From Pithys albifrons albifrons (taxonomy: Eukaryota > Chordata > Aves > Passeriformes > Thamnophilidae): a stretch of 64,000 nt of DNA. Shown here in pieces: positions 26,164-39,000 of the stretch. Each line of letters begins with the position of its first letter. Within the stretch, counting starts at the first letter, position 1. The stretch spans positions 61,802,299-61,866,298 of the forward strand of contig NC_092461.1 of assembly GCF_047495875.1 (NCBI RefSeq), in the 5' to 3' direction. The notes beneath the pieces were generated by a model. That model saw only the letters and a list, made by a program, of their open reading frames with translations, ran no database searches and was not told the DNA's origin. Position numbers and translations under genes: made by a program.

Positions 26164-28164
26164 ATTTTTTTTGGTCCTAAACACAGAACCTCACTTTGAT
26201 TACCCAGCCCAGGTCTGTGTGTTCATCCAACCAAAATAACATTTTCTAGGTGCATTAATTGTTTTTCTTCTTCAGATTAGCTGGATCAGCCACAGGAAGA
26301 ATGGAAGAAATAATCTTGTACCTAAGGTTTCTATTTACCTCTTTCTGGTCTTTCTAATTGGTGGGGGGAAAATGGATGGCACTACTTTCATCAGCAGCTC
26401 TCCTTGACTTGGAGTCATTTTTATTTTGTCTGGCATGAAGCAATGAAGTCTGTGTGAGTTATTACTGTCTCATGTCTCAGTACACAATTAATTTTTTTCC
26501 CATCCCAAGCTGCCAGGGCCTGGCTTTCATCCAATCTTTACAAAAAGGCTACTGTGTGAGGGGGTGGTTTTCATTCTTTTTCTGATCATGAAGGCAGTAA
26601 TGTAGAATTTTCTTATTTTAATATCTCTCCTTCTGAAGAAGAAAGAAAAAATCTTGAATTTGTAATTTATAAAGTCACGTTGTCCTGTAGGTAGAGTTGA
26701 CTTGTTTTTAGAAAGGTCAGTGTATTGAATAGCTTGTTCCTGAGTCTTAAATTCTCATCCTGCATATTCTTCTTTGGTTGATTTATAAAAAGTTAAGTTC
26801 ATGCAAGTAATTGTGTCTTGTAATTTTTATATTGAATTTCAAGTTTTGACATCTAATTGACTCATTAACTCTTGAAGTTGCTATTTTTAAAAATCTGAGC
26901 CTTTCATATACTGGCCCTTAGCTTTATAAAACTATCTGTAACTGATTTACTCCCAGATTTCTTTTGTCATCACAAAAAATGACTGGCTTTACTTTGAAAA
27001 GTCTCTACTGATACTCTCTGCTTTAAGACCCCATAGGATGGTAGTGCTCTGGAGTTAACAAAAGAATTTACTCTTATTAAAATGGTGTAGTTCAAGACCC
27101 CATTCAGAATGGAGCTTTTATAATGGAGGCATCACAGTATAAATCCTTTACAAAAAGAAGAAAAAAGTCCACTTTACACAGACTTTATCGTAACTCTGAT
27201 ATTCAAGTCCTGAATTATGTAGGTTATCCACTCAGACTGTGAACAGGTCTTCCATTTTGTATTTCTTTTATTTCCATGTGTTTATTATTCCTATGGAAAC
27301 CAACACTGAGGTGTGCACTACTTAGACTTTCTTTCTAGCTGATATTTCTCAGAATGTCTAAGAAAACTGTGGCAACATATTGGGGAAAAAAATATGTAAA
27401 GAAGAGCATGGATTATATGAAATTGCTTAAAAGTGTAAAAAAAAGCCCTCCTGACTTGCTAAAAATGAGGTCAGTTATGATAACCAGTTGGTAGGACTTT
27501 GTTCTGTCCCTAGCATTGTAACATCAGGAATGGTCATCCAGTCCTAAGTAATTCTGGAGCTAGGTAATACATGTCTATATTTTCACCAACACATTTTCAT
27601 AAGTTCTTGAATCATCTGGATATGCTTAGGTTGTCACATCTTTGACCATGTTAGTTGACTAGGTTTCCACTAAGGTTCTTTCTACACGATAAGTACTTGC
27701 CTGCCTATCCATGGACAAGATCTGAAGGCATCTTTAAGATACAGGCTTCTTCAGTGGCACAGACTGAATATGAATTTAAGAGAAAAAAATTGTAAGTCAT
27801 GACCAGATGGACTAGAAAAAGTGTGAGATACACTAAGCCCTCCTAAAAGCTATTTTCAATCTTCTGTATACATGTGCTGTTAACAACACTCAAGAGTCAC
27901 AGTTTGTCTTCCATTCCTCTCTAGAGCCCCTCAAACAACTACTGTGAACCCCCCCTCTTTGCCATCCTGGATCATATTGGAACAATCTTGAATATCTCCA
28001 TTGACTTCTGAGAAGTTTTAAGCCTCTACACATTGCTTAATGAATGGGAAAACAATTAAAAATACTGACTTGCACTGGAATACAAAAAGAACTGAAAGAA
28101 CACCGCATGCCCAACTTACGAAATTTAACCCAGGTGACAGGAGGTGAAGATGCAAAGATTTTGG
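26164..28164. other. Unique AT-rich sequence without open frames
   Basis: Nothing coding is visible on either strand, and no repeat is recognised apart from short homopolymers. It lies inside the ORF-poor interval 23869-28801. Confidence 0.5.
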
Positions 28165-28274
28165 GCAGTGCAATGTGCAGGTTGCCTCAAGCACTGACCT
28201 TATCCTGAGCAGCAGGTTAGACTAGGTGACCTCCTGAGATCCTTTCCAACCTGAAATATTCTCTGATTCTATGA
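28165..28274 (+). mobile_element. CR1 LINE 3' end fragment
   Basis: The segment ends in the standard CR1 3' UTR pattern: 'gttagactaggtgacctcc', then 'gagatcctttccaacctg', then the tail 'gattctatga'. Only about 110 bases can be recognised, so this is a heavily 5'-truncated copy. It is visibly more diverged than the copies at 1 and 39001. Confidence 0.85.
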
Positions 28275-30420
28275 GCCTTCAGGGCTCCAGCTCCAGAAGA
28301 AGACTGAGCCTTATGAAACATCAACCTTTCCTATAACAAAAAAGCCTATTTCTTCAAGAAAGCAACACATTCACAACACAACCTTTCTTCCTTACTATTA
28401 TCTGCTTAAGGAGCTTACTGTTTTGAGTCCTGGAGCTTGTGGTTCTCATTCCTAGAAGACCAATTTGCCAAGCATGGTTGTACAATTTGCCAACAGTTGT
28501 ACATCACTAAACCTTCTGTTTGGTTACATTGCTGCTCCAGATGAGGAAGTGGTGTGTCCTGTTAAAGCCTGTTAAATCATAAAAATCCTAATCCTTCCAG
28601 CATTTTTTTCCTTGGGCACATAATTCTTATTTTCCAGAAATGCACATATATTGGACAAATGCTAGTGCTGAACTATTTGTTGCCACAGCTTTTGTTTCCA
28701 TTTCTATGAAATATATCTAGTGATTAATTAATCAAGACAGGAAAAGTAAATAACTACCTCAGATTAGGAACTGAACAAAATATGTAAAACAAAGACAGTT
28801 TTTAAATGGTCAGTCTCCAGTGCTGCCTGAAGATAGCAATAGAATATTTCAGCAGTACAGACTGTCTCTTGACTGTTAAATATAATTGTGGGCTTTGTTT
28901 CAAATAAATGACGTAGAAGTATTTACCAATTTGTGTTAAACAAATTGGAGGGGGCTGTGAGAAGCTCCATGAAGAAGCAATCATGTTTAAAATGGCACAG
29001 AGAGTACAGTTATAGAAACAGAATCACTATCAAAGCTGACAGTGCTTTTTTTTTTCTTTCCTTGTTGAAAATAGGATGAGTGTATGACTTAGGATATAAA
29101 TAGATTTTTGACATAGCAAAAAATTCTAACAAAATCCATTGTTGCATGGCTGGCTTCCACATGTCTGCAGTTTTCAAGTCACCATACTTGATCATCACCT
29201 CAAGGTCAATATGAAATATTGCATTGTTTTGATCTGCAGATTTTTAAGGGCTTCCTGACATACTGCAAATGTGACAGAGATGTCATTCATGAAGATGATA
29301 CTGTTACCTGCCTAGAGGTGCAGCAGCTGCTCTGACAGTATAGTCTCTTTGTTTTTCTGCTGATGTTAAGAAAAGGTCAGGCTAGAGGCTGCAGAATGAC
29401 ATGTCCACTTGCAGCATGAGATAGTGCCCAAGGTGCTTCCTTTCATTCGGTTTTAAATCCAACAACTTGTAAACTTGTTGGTATTTTGTCTCTCACTACT
29501 AGCTTTTTGTTATGATTGGTGAGTAATGATTTGCCTGAGTGAAACACTGTGTTACTCTGAAAAGAGAAGAGGAATAAACATGGAAAAATTTCTTAAATAT
29601 GATCTAAACAAACAGAGAAACTGGCTTTGCCTGTGTTTTTTCTATCTTGCTGATAGATTTAGATGTGAAACAACAATTAATAAAAAAACAGGCATCTTGA
29701 AAAGGACTTTACAGAGCAAATATTTTGGGGTATTTATGTGATCACCTACCAAGCTTGTGAGAAGTATAATCCACCTTGGCAGTATTTCTAACATAGCAGT
29801 AATATAATTAATGTACTTACTGAATCAGCTAGTAAATTAGGAACAGAATTTGGTTTTCTTTCGTCCTTTAGTGCTGGCAGTTGGATTTCTACAGTAAAGT
29901 GTCATATCAAGGCTCAAGGCTTCTCAGCAGAAAAGTAAAACTGATTTTTTCCCTAATAGGTAAGACAGAGCCTGTGGCAAAAGAAATAATACAGATAGAA
30001 CTAAAAATTAGGTGAAAAATCAGTCTTGCTGCTTACAGCAGTTTGAGATGTTGATGAGTACTGATGACTTCCTAGAAACAGCTGCTGCTGGATCATGGCT
30101 GTTTGCTCTTGTAGCAGTAGCAGCATATGGCTTAGATTTTCAGAGTTTGGACTGTGCAAAGTAAGTGACTTATTATCTCTGGCAATGTGCTGTCATACTT
30201 CTGAGTGTGTTTGGAGCTGACTTTCATGACCAGAGTAATCAAACATTATGTTGTTAGCACACGCATGCAAACTGATATTTCAGGAGTAAAGTAGTTGGTG
30301 TTACAGAATTCACAAAATGTGTCCCATCTCAAAAGGTGTGCTTTCTACATCCTTTTTCCCCCTTTCACAGCAACATCAGGATGATAGGAGTGAAAATCCC
30401 TACATAGGGAGAACAATTTT
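28275..30420. other. Unique AT-rich sequence
   Basis: No gene, RNA or transposon recognised. A small near-duplication of 'caatttgccaa' occurs around 28460-28495. Confidence 0.45.
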
Positions 30421-30660
30421 GGTACTCTGGAAACATCATCATGGAAGGAAAATCTACAAAAGGACTCAATCAGTTTCAAGCTGAACTAAAACAAATTTGG
30501 AAATAAGATGCAACTTTTCAGGTGAGAGCAATTGACCATCAGAATAGTTTTCCAAAGGATGTTGTAAATTTTTCACCTGGCATCTTTAAATCAAGATTGG
30601 CTGTCTTTCTAAAATAAGCACTCTATTTCAACCACCAAGGTATTGAGTTTTGTTGTGTTA
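30421..30660 (+). mobile_element. Old CR1-like LINE remnant
   Basis: Around 30530-30640 the sequence resembles the end of ORF2 and start of the 3' UTR of ancient amniote CR1 families, as known from turtles and crocodilians. Recognisable blocks are 'gagagcaattgaccatcag', 'tttccaaaggatgttgtaa', 'cttggcatctttaaatc'-like and 'aagattggctgtctttcta'. The terminal tail is not identifiable. Divergence is high, suggesting insertion long before the young CR1 copies in this window. The limits are approximate. Confidence 0.6.
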
Positions 30661-33169
30661 TAGGGAAAAATAATCTTCAATATGGAAGCAACTAGCAAAA
30701 ATATTCAGACTTTTGCTGGACAGCTCAGACTAGTGATTTCTTGTGAGTGACATGATTATAGCAGTCCTTTCTAGGACTATTAACAATATTCTATAGAAAA
30801 TGCGTGCAGCTGACCTACTATGCACTGGAAGGCATAACTGTCCATAGAGGTGTGTGGTCAGCCCTTTGCACCTTTGGGAACCCTTGCATGATGGCTTATG
30901 CAGTAAACCTGGGGTGTCTGTCAAGATGCTGCAGAAGACACAGTCCTCCTGTGCATTGCAGATGGCAGGAGAAATATTCTTCCTTTTCTTCTGCGGTCTT
31001 CAAACGAGTTCCTTCCTGTTCTAAAGTAATATCTCCTAACAGGCAAGATGTCTTTCATAAAGATCCTTTCCAGGCAGCAAAACAAATTTATTTCTGCTGT
31101 TTCTTCTGCTATTACTATTATTATGCTGTTCAGAAGCGGGAATATACTGCTCACACAAAATTTTTGACCATTGCCTTTTTCTGTGAAAAGATGGAGTAGT
31201 GCTACAGTTAGTTTCCTAGATAAACCAGAATTTTCTCTTTCACACCACTTATAGGTACTATTCTTCTGTATCATTCAAAGATGCTATTGTAATGCAAACT
31301 GGTCTTCTTTCTTGAGCTGTTTGGACTTTGTTTTGTAATAGTTTTATAACAATGATTTCAGGGCTGGGGACAGGCAAAGTACTGAGGTTGCTGATGAGGC
31401 ATTATGGATTATTTCTTATGTCTTTACATAGCATGCACCAAACAGTAGTTTCTTGTTATTTTCTTCATGGTTCTGTACTGCAAACAAGAGACTCAGATAA
31501 GCAACCTATATGAGAGGGGAGTGGCCATTTGAGAAAACGGGTTACAGGCCTAACAGCCCTGAAAACAAAGCACCATAGCCTTGTGTGACACTATGAATTC
31601 ACCAAAATTTAACAATTTACTGTTATTTGACTTTATATATTTGATCAAATTATTAAGACTTATTTCTAGTGCAATAGATTCTTCATTTTTTTAGATCAGA
31701 GTAGGAAAAAAGCTGCTAGTGCTACTGGATTATTACTAAAAAAAAAAAACAAAAACCAAACCCAAACCCAAAATCATTGTTGGATCCATGCAGACTCTTT
31801 CAAAGACACCCTGAACTTTTGGTGCAATATATGACACTGAAACCATTTTCATTCTGGCTGAAGATAGCTGGCACTAACTGAAGACCTTCAAATTCATCTC
31901 ATTGGTTAACATCTTTTAATTACTATCAAATCTTTTTTCTTAAAAAGAAAGAAACCTCAAACTTTTCATAATTCTAATTTTTCTAATGCCTAACTTTTCC
32001 TGTGAGAATGAGCTGGAAGGTATTTGTGAGTTTTTTTGTTTGGCTGGATTTTTTTGTTTTGTTTTGTTTTCTTTTTCTTTTTTTTTTTCAGGAATACGAG
32101 TAAAGCATTTCCAAGCATCTGATTTAAAATCATCAAATTAATTTTTTGCTTTTCTTTAAATAATAATGATTTTAATTTCTATTTTAAATACAAATAAACA
32201 AAACAAAAAAACCAACATAAAAATGTGGGACAGTCTGTCTGCAGATAGGAAAAGATGTATCCACATGACTCCATTTAGCAGTAGAAAGAGGTTAATTCTT
32301 AACTGCACATTTCTGTGAGGCATTTGTTATTCTTGCAATTAAACACTTAAAATAAGCACTATATATGTCTTCACTGAATCTTAATTTAATCCTCACCATT
32401 AGATGACATGTCAAAACTCATCAATTTTACACCTTTTTTTTCCCCTGGAATGAGTTTTCATTTACCAATTTCAATCCAATTACTCTTGCTCTCCCATTTC
32501 ATTAAGCCTTGTAAATGTGATCCCACAATACTGCTGTTAACGACTGCTAGCAAGACCTCATAAATATATTTTATAATTGATGGATGTTACATAACAAATG
32601 AATGCCTTAAAAATCATGCTGAAAGGCATTAGAACACCAGTCCTGTTGGAGGAAGAAGTGAAAACCTCCCTTTCCACATCTGGAAATAAATTCAGCTCGG
32701 CAGTGTTTTCACTTGCTATTAAAAGTTCTCTGTTTGCCTGTTGTGCTTGATAAGTTATTAGAGATGACAGCTGGCATTTGACTGAAATTTACAGTCAATT
32801 ACATATTCTGAACCCATGCAGAATTCATAATTATGCTGATAGAGGCTAAAAGTTAGCCTAAAACAGCCCGGAAAACATAAAATTTAGAAACTGTATGCAA
32901 TATTACAAATTTGTACACTGAAACCCCATAGAGGCCAAAAATGGATAATGATGAGCACATGTGCTAGTGTTCAGAAATTTCAGGTGTAATAAAAATACAG
33001 CTTACATTAGAATGACCCCAGTTCAGTTACCCACTCAGTTGCTATACAGATATATCACTGGAGGGTGGCTTCATCACATTTGTGAGTATGTATTTTCAGG
33101 TTTCACTAAGCAGACTTGCAGCAACCAGTCAGCTTGGAAACAGCTCAGGGAGAGGATTAATATAAGTAC
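30661..33169. other. Unique AT-rich sequence with low-complexity tracts
   Basis: It holds an A/C-rich tract at 31738-31774 (A run then AAACCC-like units) and a T-rich tract at about 32032-32088. The part at about 32320-32900 is complex AT-rich sequence with several ATTA-type cores and no repeats or ORFs, as is common in conserved non-coding elements. This is not demonstrated here. Confidence 0.45.
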
Positions 33170-33525
33170 ATAGAATCATAGAAGGGTTTGGGTTTGAAAG
33201 GATCTTACAGATCATCTCATTCCAATCCCCTCCCCCCCCCCCCCCCCCGCCATGGACAGGGATGTCACCCACTAGATCAAGTTGCTCAAAGCCCCATCTA
33301 ATCTGGCCTTGAACACTTCCAAGTATGGGACACCCACAATTTTTCTTGGGAACGTGTTCCTGTTCCTCACTATCCTCTGAGTAAAGACTTTCTTCTTATC
33401 ATCTAAACTAAAACCTTCTTCTTTCAGTTTAAAACCATTCCCCCTTATCCTATATCAAAAGTCCCTCTCCCTCTTTATAAGCCCCTTTAAGAACTGGAAG
33501 GCCACAATGAGGTCTGCCCAGAGCA
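33170..33525 (-). mobile_element. CR1 LINE 3' portion, minus strand
   Basis: A reverse-complement CR1 begins at its tail (catagaatcatagaa, 33170-33184). It continues with antisense CR1 3' UTR and ORF2-end sequence: 'gatcatctcattccaatcc', 'catggacagggatgtcacc', 'cttgaacacttccaagtat', and 'ccattcccccttatcctat'. It fades near 'ccacaatgaggtctgccca' at about 33525, so it is 5'-truncated. A 17-base C run interrupts it close to the 3' end, where the family normally has a short C-rich stretch, suggesting slippage expansion. It belongs to a different, more diverged subfamily than the copies at 1 and 39001. Confidence 0.9.
33232..33248. repeat. Poly(C) run of 17 within CR1
   Basis: Seventeen consecutive C, preceded by CCCCT. 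On the minus strand this is a G run that could fold as a G-quadruplex. It is also a likely site of sequencing or assembly error. Confidence 0.95.
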
Positions 33526-33692
33526 GCATTGCATGTAGTGTCAGCTACTTTCACTCCCCAGGATGAAAGAGGTTATTTTTGTATATAAAGTTTAATTAAC
33601 TGTATAATTTTGGGAAATCCTCAGCAACAATTTCTGTGTCTGCAGTAAAGTTGTAAATTTAGGTCCTGACGTGAGCGAGCCTGAGCGTGCAA

Positions 33693-35780
33693 CCACAGAA
33701 TCATGTGGGGTGGAAGGGATCTCTGAAGACCGTCTAGTTCAATCTCCTCCTCCAAGCAGGTGTAACTTCAAAATGAGATCACCTTGCTGCGGGTCTTTCG
33801 AACACATCCAAGAGTAGAGATTCCATAACTTGTTCTAGTGCTTTATCACTTCCATTATAAATATTTTTGTTTCCTTGCATCTAGCGAGAGTTTTGCTTCC
33901 TGCCAATTGTGTCAATAGCCTCTTATTCTGCTGAGGTATGCCTATGAACACAATCTGACTGTTTTCTCTATGGTCCCTCTTTACATAGTTAAAAACCTGC
34001 AAATGCATCACATGTTGACATTCACTTCTCCACGCTAAGCAGTACTTCCTCTTTCAGCAGTTTTTCTAGTATGTGTTGTCCTCTAACACCATTATAGCAG
34101 ACCTATTCTGAACCCTTCAGTTTACAGTTCTTTCTCTTGTAGAAGGCCCATAAACCGGGCATAACACCTCAATTGGGACTCACCAGTGTCAGAGAGGATG
34201 ATTTCACACAATCTGCAGGTTATGATCCTTCTAATGTAGTTCAGTGCACAGGCAGCTTTTATTGCTCCCAGATTACACTGGTGACTCATTCTAAATCCAG
34301 CACCCTCGAGGATTCCCTTTCTGCTTCAGCAAAGCTGCTTTTAACCTAGCTGTCCACAGCCTGTATTGGTGCATGGAACTATTCCTTGCCAGACACAAGA
34401 TTTGGCATTTCCCTTTGCTGAACTTCTTGAGGTTCATCTGTACAGCTGTTTTGGTCATTGATGAAGATAGCAGAGAGCATGGTGATAAAAAGAATACGAA
34501 GATGAACAGTGCTGTATCAGTTCCTGAAGGATGGCACTTACAACCAACGCCAGCTGGGTTTGTAACTATTGGCCATGGCTCTCTTTGCCCAAGTGTCTTG
34601 CCCATTTTTCAGCCACATTATAGGTAACCTATACAATCCGTCTCTTCTCAATTCAGCTATAAGGATGTTGTCAGAGACAGTATTGAAGGTTTTGCTGAAG
34701 TCCAGGTGACATTTACTGATTTATCCTCATTCACAAACCCAGAAATTTCATAATAGTCAAACTGGTCAGGTGAATATTTTTTTGATAAATCCTTGCTACC
34801 TAGCGAGATCCAACTTACTTAAGTAGCCCTAACTTTATCTTCCTCTGCTTTGGGCAATATCCATCTCACTTGAACTCTTTTGTAATGTATAGAGATCAGG
34901 AAGGTTTGTGAGCAATGAAGACTAAAGCAAGGAAGGTGTTGGTACCTAAGCATTTTCGGTGTCCTTCAGCACAAGATGGCCTGTTTCAGTGAGAAGGGGT
35001 CATATTTTCTTGAATCTTGATTGTGCTACCAGTGTATCTATAGAAACTCCTCTTGTTCCTGCTTCACATCTCATGCCACTTTTATCCCCAGACAAGTTTT
35101 AACCTTCTTAATTCTATCTCTGTTTTCTATCTGCCTCCTCCATTGCCTGTTCCTGCCTCCATCTCATGTACATTTCCTTTTAGCTGATGAACTCAGATTG
35201 GTCAGCCAGCCCTCCTCCTAGACTGCATGTACATATTTATGCCTACTCATGTCTCAGTGGATGAATCCTGTCCTTTGAGGATGATGTCTTTGAAGACTGA
35301 CCAGCTCTCCACGGGTCCTTTTTCTTCTATAGGATTCTCCTTGCCAGTTCCCTGAAGTATCTAAAATCTGAAGTCCAAGGCTGTGTTCAACTTATTGGCT
35401 GGCTTAGTTCTCTCTGGATCTTAAACTCTATGATCTCCTTGTCAGTGCTGCATCTCCATCAAGTTCTACCTTAATCTACCTAGTACAGTACCTGTATTAA
35501 AATAATTGCTTCTAAACATCTCCAGAAATCTCCTGGATTGCTTCTAGGTGCTGGGAGACAGAGCCTATGATTGTGAGACTTGACCACCTCCTCCTTTTCC
35601 AGGTCACTGACCTACAGCCTCACAACCTGTTCCCAACCATAGGACCAAAGTCTATGTATTAAAGCCACTTCTTTGTATGGATAGGAAATGGCCCTTGTCA
35701 CCTTTGCCTGTCTTTCCTCAAGAACCTGTGGGTCCCAGACTTCTCTAGGACTGAAAGACAGCATTCTCCATTATGTTTTT
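33693..35780 (-). mobile_element. Old, long CR1 LINE copy (extended 3' region), minus strand
   Basis: About 2 kb of antisense CR1 sequence. Recognisable blocks in window order are 'cacagaatcatgtggggtgg' (3' end), 'ctcaattgggactcaccagt'-like, 'ttggcatttccctttgctg', 'ttgctgaagtccaggtgac' (near 34700), 'gaagactgaccagctctcc' (near 35300), 'actctatgatctccttgtc' and 'tctcctggattgcttctag' (near 35530). These are standard stretches of avian CR1 families with a long 3' region. Many substitutions and small gaps are present and no frame is open, so the copy is old. Both ends are approximate; the sequence after about 35780 is no longer recognisable. Confidence 0.8.
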
Positions 35781-38700
35781 TATGCATATTCTCTCTGTTT
35801 TATTACCAAAAAATGTCTTAATTTGAACCATCATTTAATGTTTGTCTAAAATAAAATCTGAACACATTTCTTGTTTTTATCCCTACTTTATCTGTCATGC
35901 ACATCGTTTGGACAGAATTTAAGCACAAGGGGCACATGTCTTTCCTGACAGACATGTTGCAGTTGCATATAGTGCACCGAATTCACCTGTGATAAATCTT
36001 CATGGCAGTCAGCAACTACGTCACTCAAGGCCTCTGTGACAAGCCTCAGTTGCAGTCAATCCACAGAATTGCTCCAGATATTCTGTCTTTGCAGAAGGTT
36101 TGTCTCTGTGTGCTTCCTTGATTTATTTTTGCCCTGCCCAGAAAATCTCCAATACATCATTTACCATGAAGCTGGCTGTTACAAGAGATGAGATTATGAA
36201 GAGTAATTACTAACAGAAATGAGCTGCTTAAACATATTAAAGCAGCTCAGTGAAAATGGTTATTATTCTTCCCTTGAGAAAAGTGAACTGTCTTTAAGGT
36301 CCACTTTTTTCTTTCCTTCCAGTTTTCTTCCTTTCCTTTTCTTTCTGTATTCCTTCTCAGCACCAAAGTTGATACATGAAGATTTGTCCAGTGGTGTTGC
36401 TTCAGGCTTTAGTCGTCAAACAAATTTAAGGGGTTATGTGTCCATAACAAGAGCAATAATATTTCCCAAGGTCCAATAAATCAGAGCAGTTTTCCTCCGC
36501 CAGGGAGTCCAGTGTGCTCCTGTATGCAGACTGTGAGACCTAACACACCTGCATGCCAAAAAAGGGATGGCTTTAAGTCCTTGGGCTGCTCTAATGATAT
36601 CAAATAGACCGCTTACTACTGACTGAACATTCTTTGATTGTTTCTGATGAACAATTACTATTAGAACAAGCCAGTCTCTTTCATGGAAATGAGTTTCCTG
36701 CTTATCATATAAATAGACACAAACATAGCATAACTTTCTCAACTGCTGGCATAAACTAGACTTACTGTTAATGTTGAAACAAACATTCTTATTTGCTTCT
36801 GCCCAAGTAAATGTTATAGATTAGTCAAAGGCTTTGCTAGAAAATAAGAGGTTTAACATGCTTTTCAGCATGATTTTTCTAATTTTTCTTTCTTTCAACT
36901 CCAATTAACCCTGAACACAAACAAATAGTCTTTAACTTTTTTAAGAATTATTCCCATGATTAGGGACAAACAAAATATTAGTTCATTGAGAAAGAATTTC
37001 ATTGTTATACTTCAACAGCTGAAATTTTGTTAGAACTGAAAGCAAGCAAAGAAACTAACTTATACTTTTCAATCTCACTGTCCTACAGATTTGTAAAGCT
37101 CTTGAATATTTCTGGACAATATTGAATTCTGAAAGTAATCATTTATATGTACATGTGAAAGTGGAATTTAAAGTAATAATTTTTAAAATTTGGTTTCTGT
37201 TAAATACTTCTTTTTCTGTAAGTGTTCTGTTGAGTCCATATATTATTAGAATCAACGAAAGTGACACATTGAAGTAACACGAAGGAAAAATACTATTATC
37301 TTGGATAGTTCTAAAGGGAAATAAAAAATTGTTCTTTTCTGAAAATAATATTGTGCTAGATTTTGGCAGCTTCCAGAATGATAGCTGTCATAAAGAAATA
37401 TAGACTTTCCTAGTGATGTCTCCTATACAATATTTGAATTAAGGCTTTAAAGATTTATACATGGATAGGTCACAGGAATCTGTGTATCTGTGATCCTAAC
37501 CATAGCTAATGCATTTGCCTATCTACACAGTATTGTGGGAATATTGCAGACAGGAAATTGGAGTATTTTATTTTCTGTTAAAAGTAGCTTGGGAATATTT
37601 TTTAAGAGACATTGTAAAGAAGTACATCTAAAAAGACATCTGTTATAGCATCCCACAAGGTCTGTGAATCTGTACCATAGTAAACTGTATCAAGTTATCT
37701 CCTTCCACAGACAATCAGTACACCTGAGAGCCAGCCTTTCCTGACAGGGTTATTTCATCTGATAGAGTATCAAATGGCTTGTTGATTATTCTGACTTCAA
37801 AGGCCAACGGTGCTGATATCTTCAAGGTGGTCTGTAATGCCTGAGTGATGAGGCCACCTGTCAATGTGACTGCAAAATTAAAGAGAATCTGTTGGGAAAT
37901 GGAGGGTAAACTTCCTCTCCCTCAGATTAGCCTGATTAGCCTTGAACAATTTAACTTCTACAAATCAGTTTTGTAGCTATGGGAAAATTAGTTATCAATG
38001 GCTACTTTTTTGCTGGGGTGGGGAGTGGGGGAAAGCCATTTACGGTAAGTAGCTCTGTAAAATGTGCTCACTTACTTCAGAACCAGTTTTGTTTTTGCTG
38101 AGTTACAAAATAAAGAGATTTCCTCTTCAGTTCTAGCAATATTTGAAATGGTGAAATTTTTTCAATGGTAAAAATAACTATTCCTCTGCAATCTTGTTCT
38201 CTTTGCTCATTTTTATGAAAATGCTCTGTTGAAGATAGCAGAATGTCAAGAACTAGGTAAAACAAAAGGCTGTCATTTATGGAATAATAACCAACAACTA
38301 CATTATTTAAATCTTTCTGATATGAAGAGGAACAATGTTTTACATTTGAAGAGGAATATAAAGGGAGGATAGGCTGACCTTTTCTCATTAAAATAGGGAA
38401 GAAGCAGCTGTTAAGGACCTCTAAAGCATCTATGAAATGGGAATCGTGAGTTGCAATACGGGGCAAGTTTCTGCTTTTTTTTTTTTTTGCCTGTCACTAT
38501 AAGTAAAGCAGAAGGCTGCAAGAAGAATTCGAGTGTTAGTGTGTTAATAAAAACTTGCTGATGTTTAGGCTGTCCCATAGCCTGCTCACTGCTGTTCCTC
38601 TCCCTAGAAGCAGTAGCCATTTCTACTACAATCAGGAGTAGTGAACCCATTTCATTACTGAAATGGAGACATCTCTGTCACCTGACAGGTACCTCTCCAG

Positions 38701-39000
38701 GCACTTGTTTGGAGTGCAGATTCATGTCAGGTCACCCACTGAGGCTGTCTAAATATTGTTTTAATGGCAGTCATGTGCTAAAAAAGGGGACTATCATGAT
38801 AGGCCTTCAAGTGTCCCTGTTCAGTCTACCATTTCAGGAAGTTTAGACAGATCTACTGGTAAGTCTTAATAATCATGATCACAGCAAGAGAATCACTGTG
38901 CACCCACTCAGGGCAATTTTGACCATGTAAATATTTAGCTCCATATGTAGGAACTGATTTTAACAAGGCATCCATCAGAAATAGAGGCCTCATCTGCCTA
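35781..39000. other. Unique AT-rich sequence
   Basis: No gene or transposon recognised. Short pyrimidine-rich patches lie at about 36300-36360, and a 14-T run at about 38475-38489. A 129-codon minus ORF at 38077-38466 has no recognisable domain and lacks convincing splice signals. Confidence 0.45.

Noticed and set aside
38077..38466. 129-codon minus-strand ORF, considered as a partner exon for the 42-kb candidate
   Set aside because: The upstream acceptor region on that strand is a poly(A)-type run rather than pyrimidine-rich, and no donor of good quality was seen.
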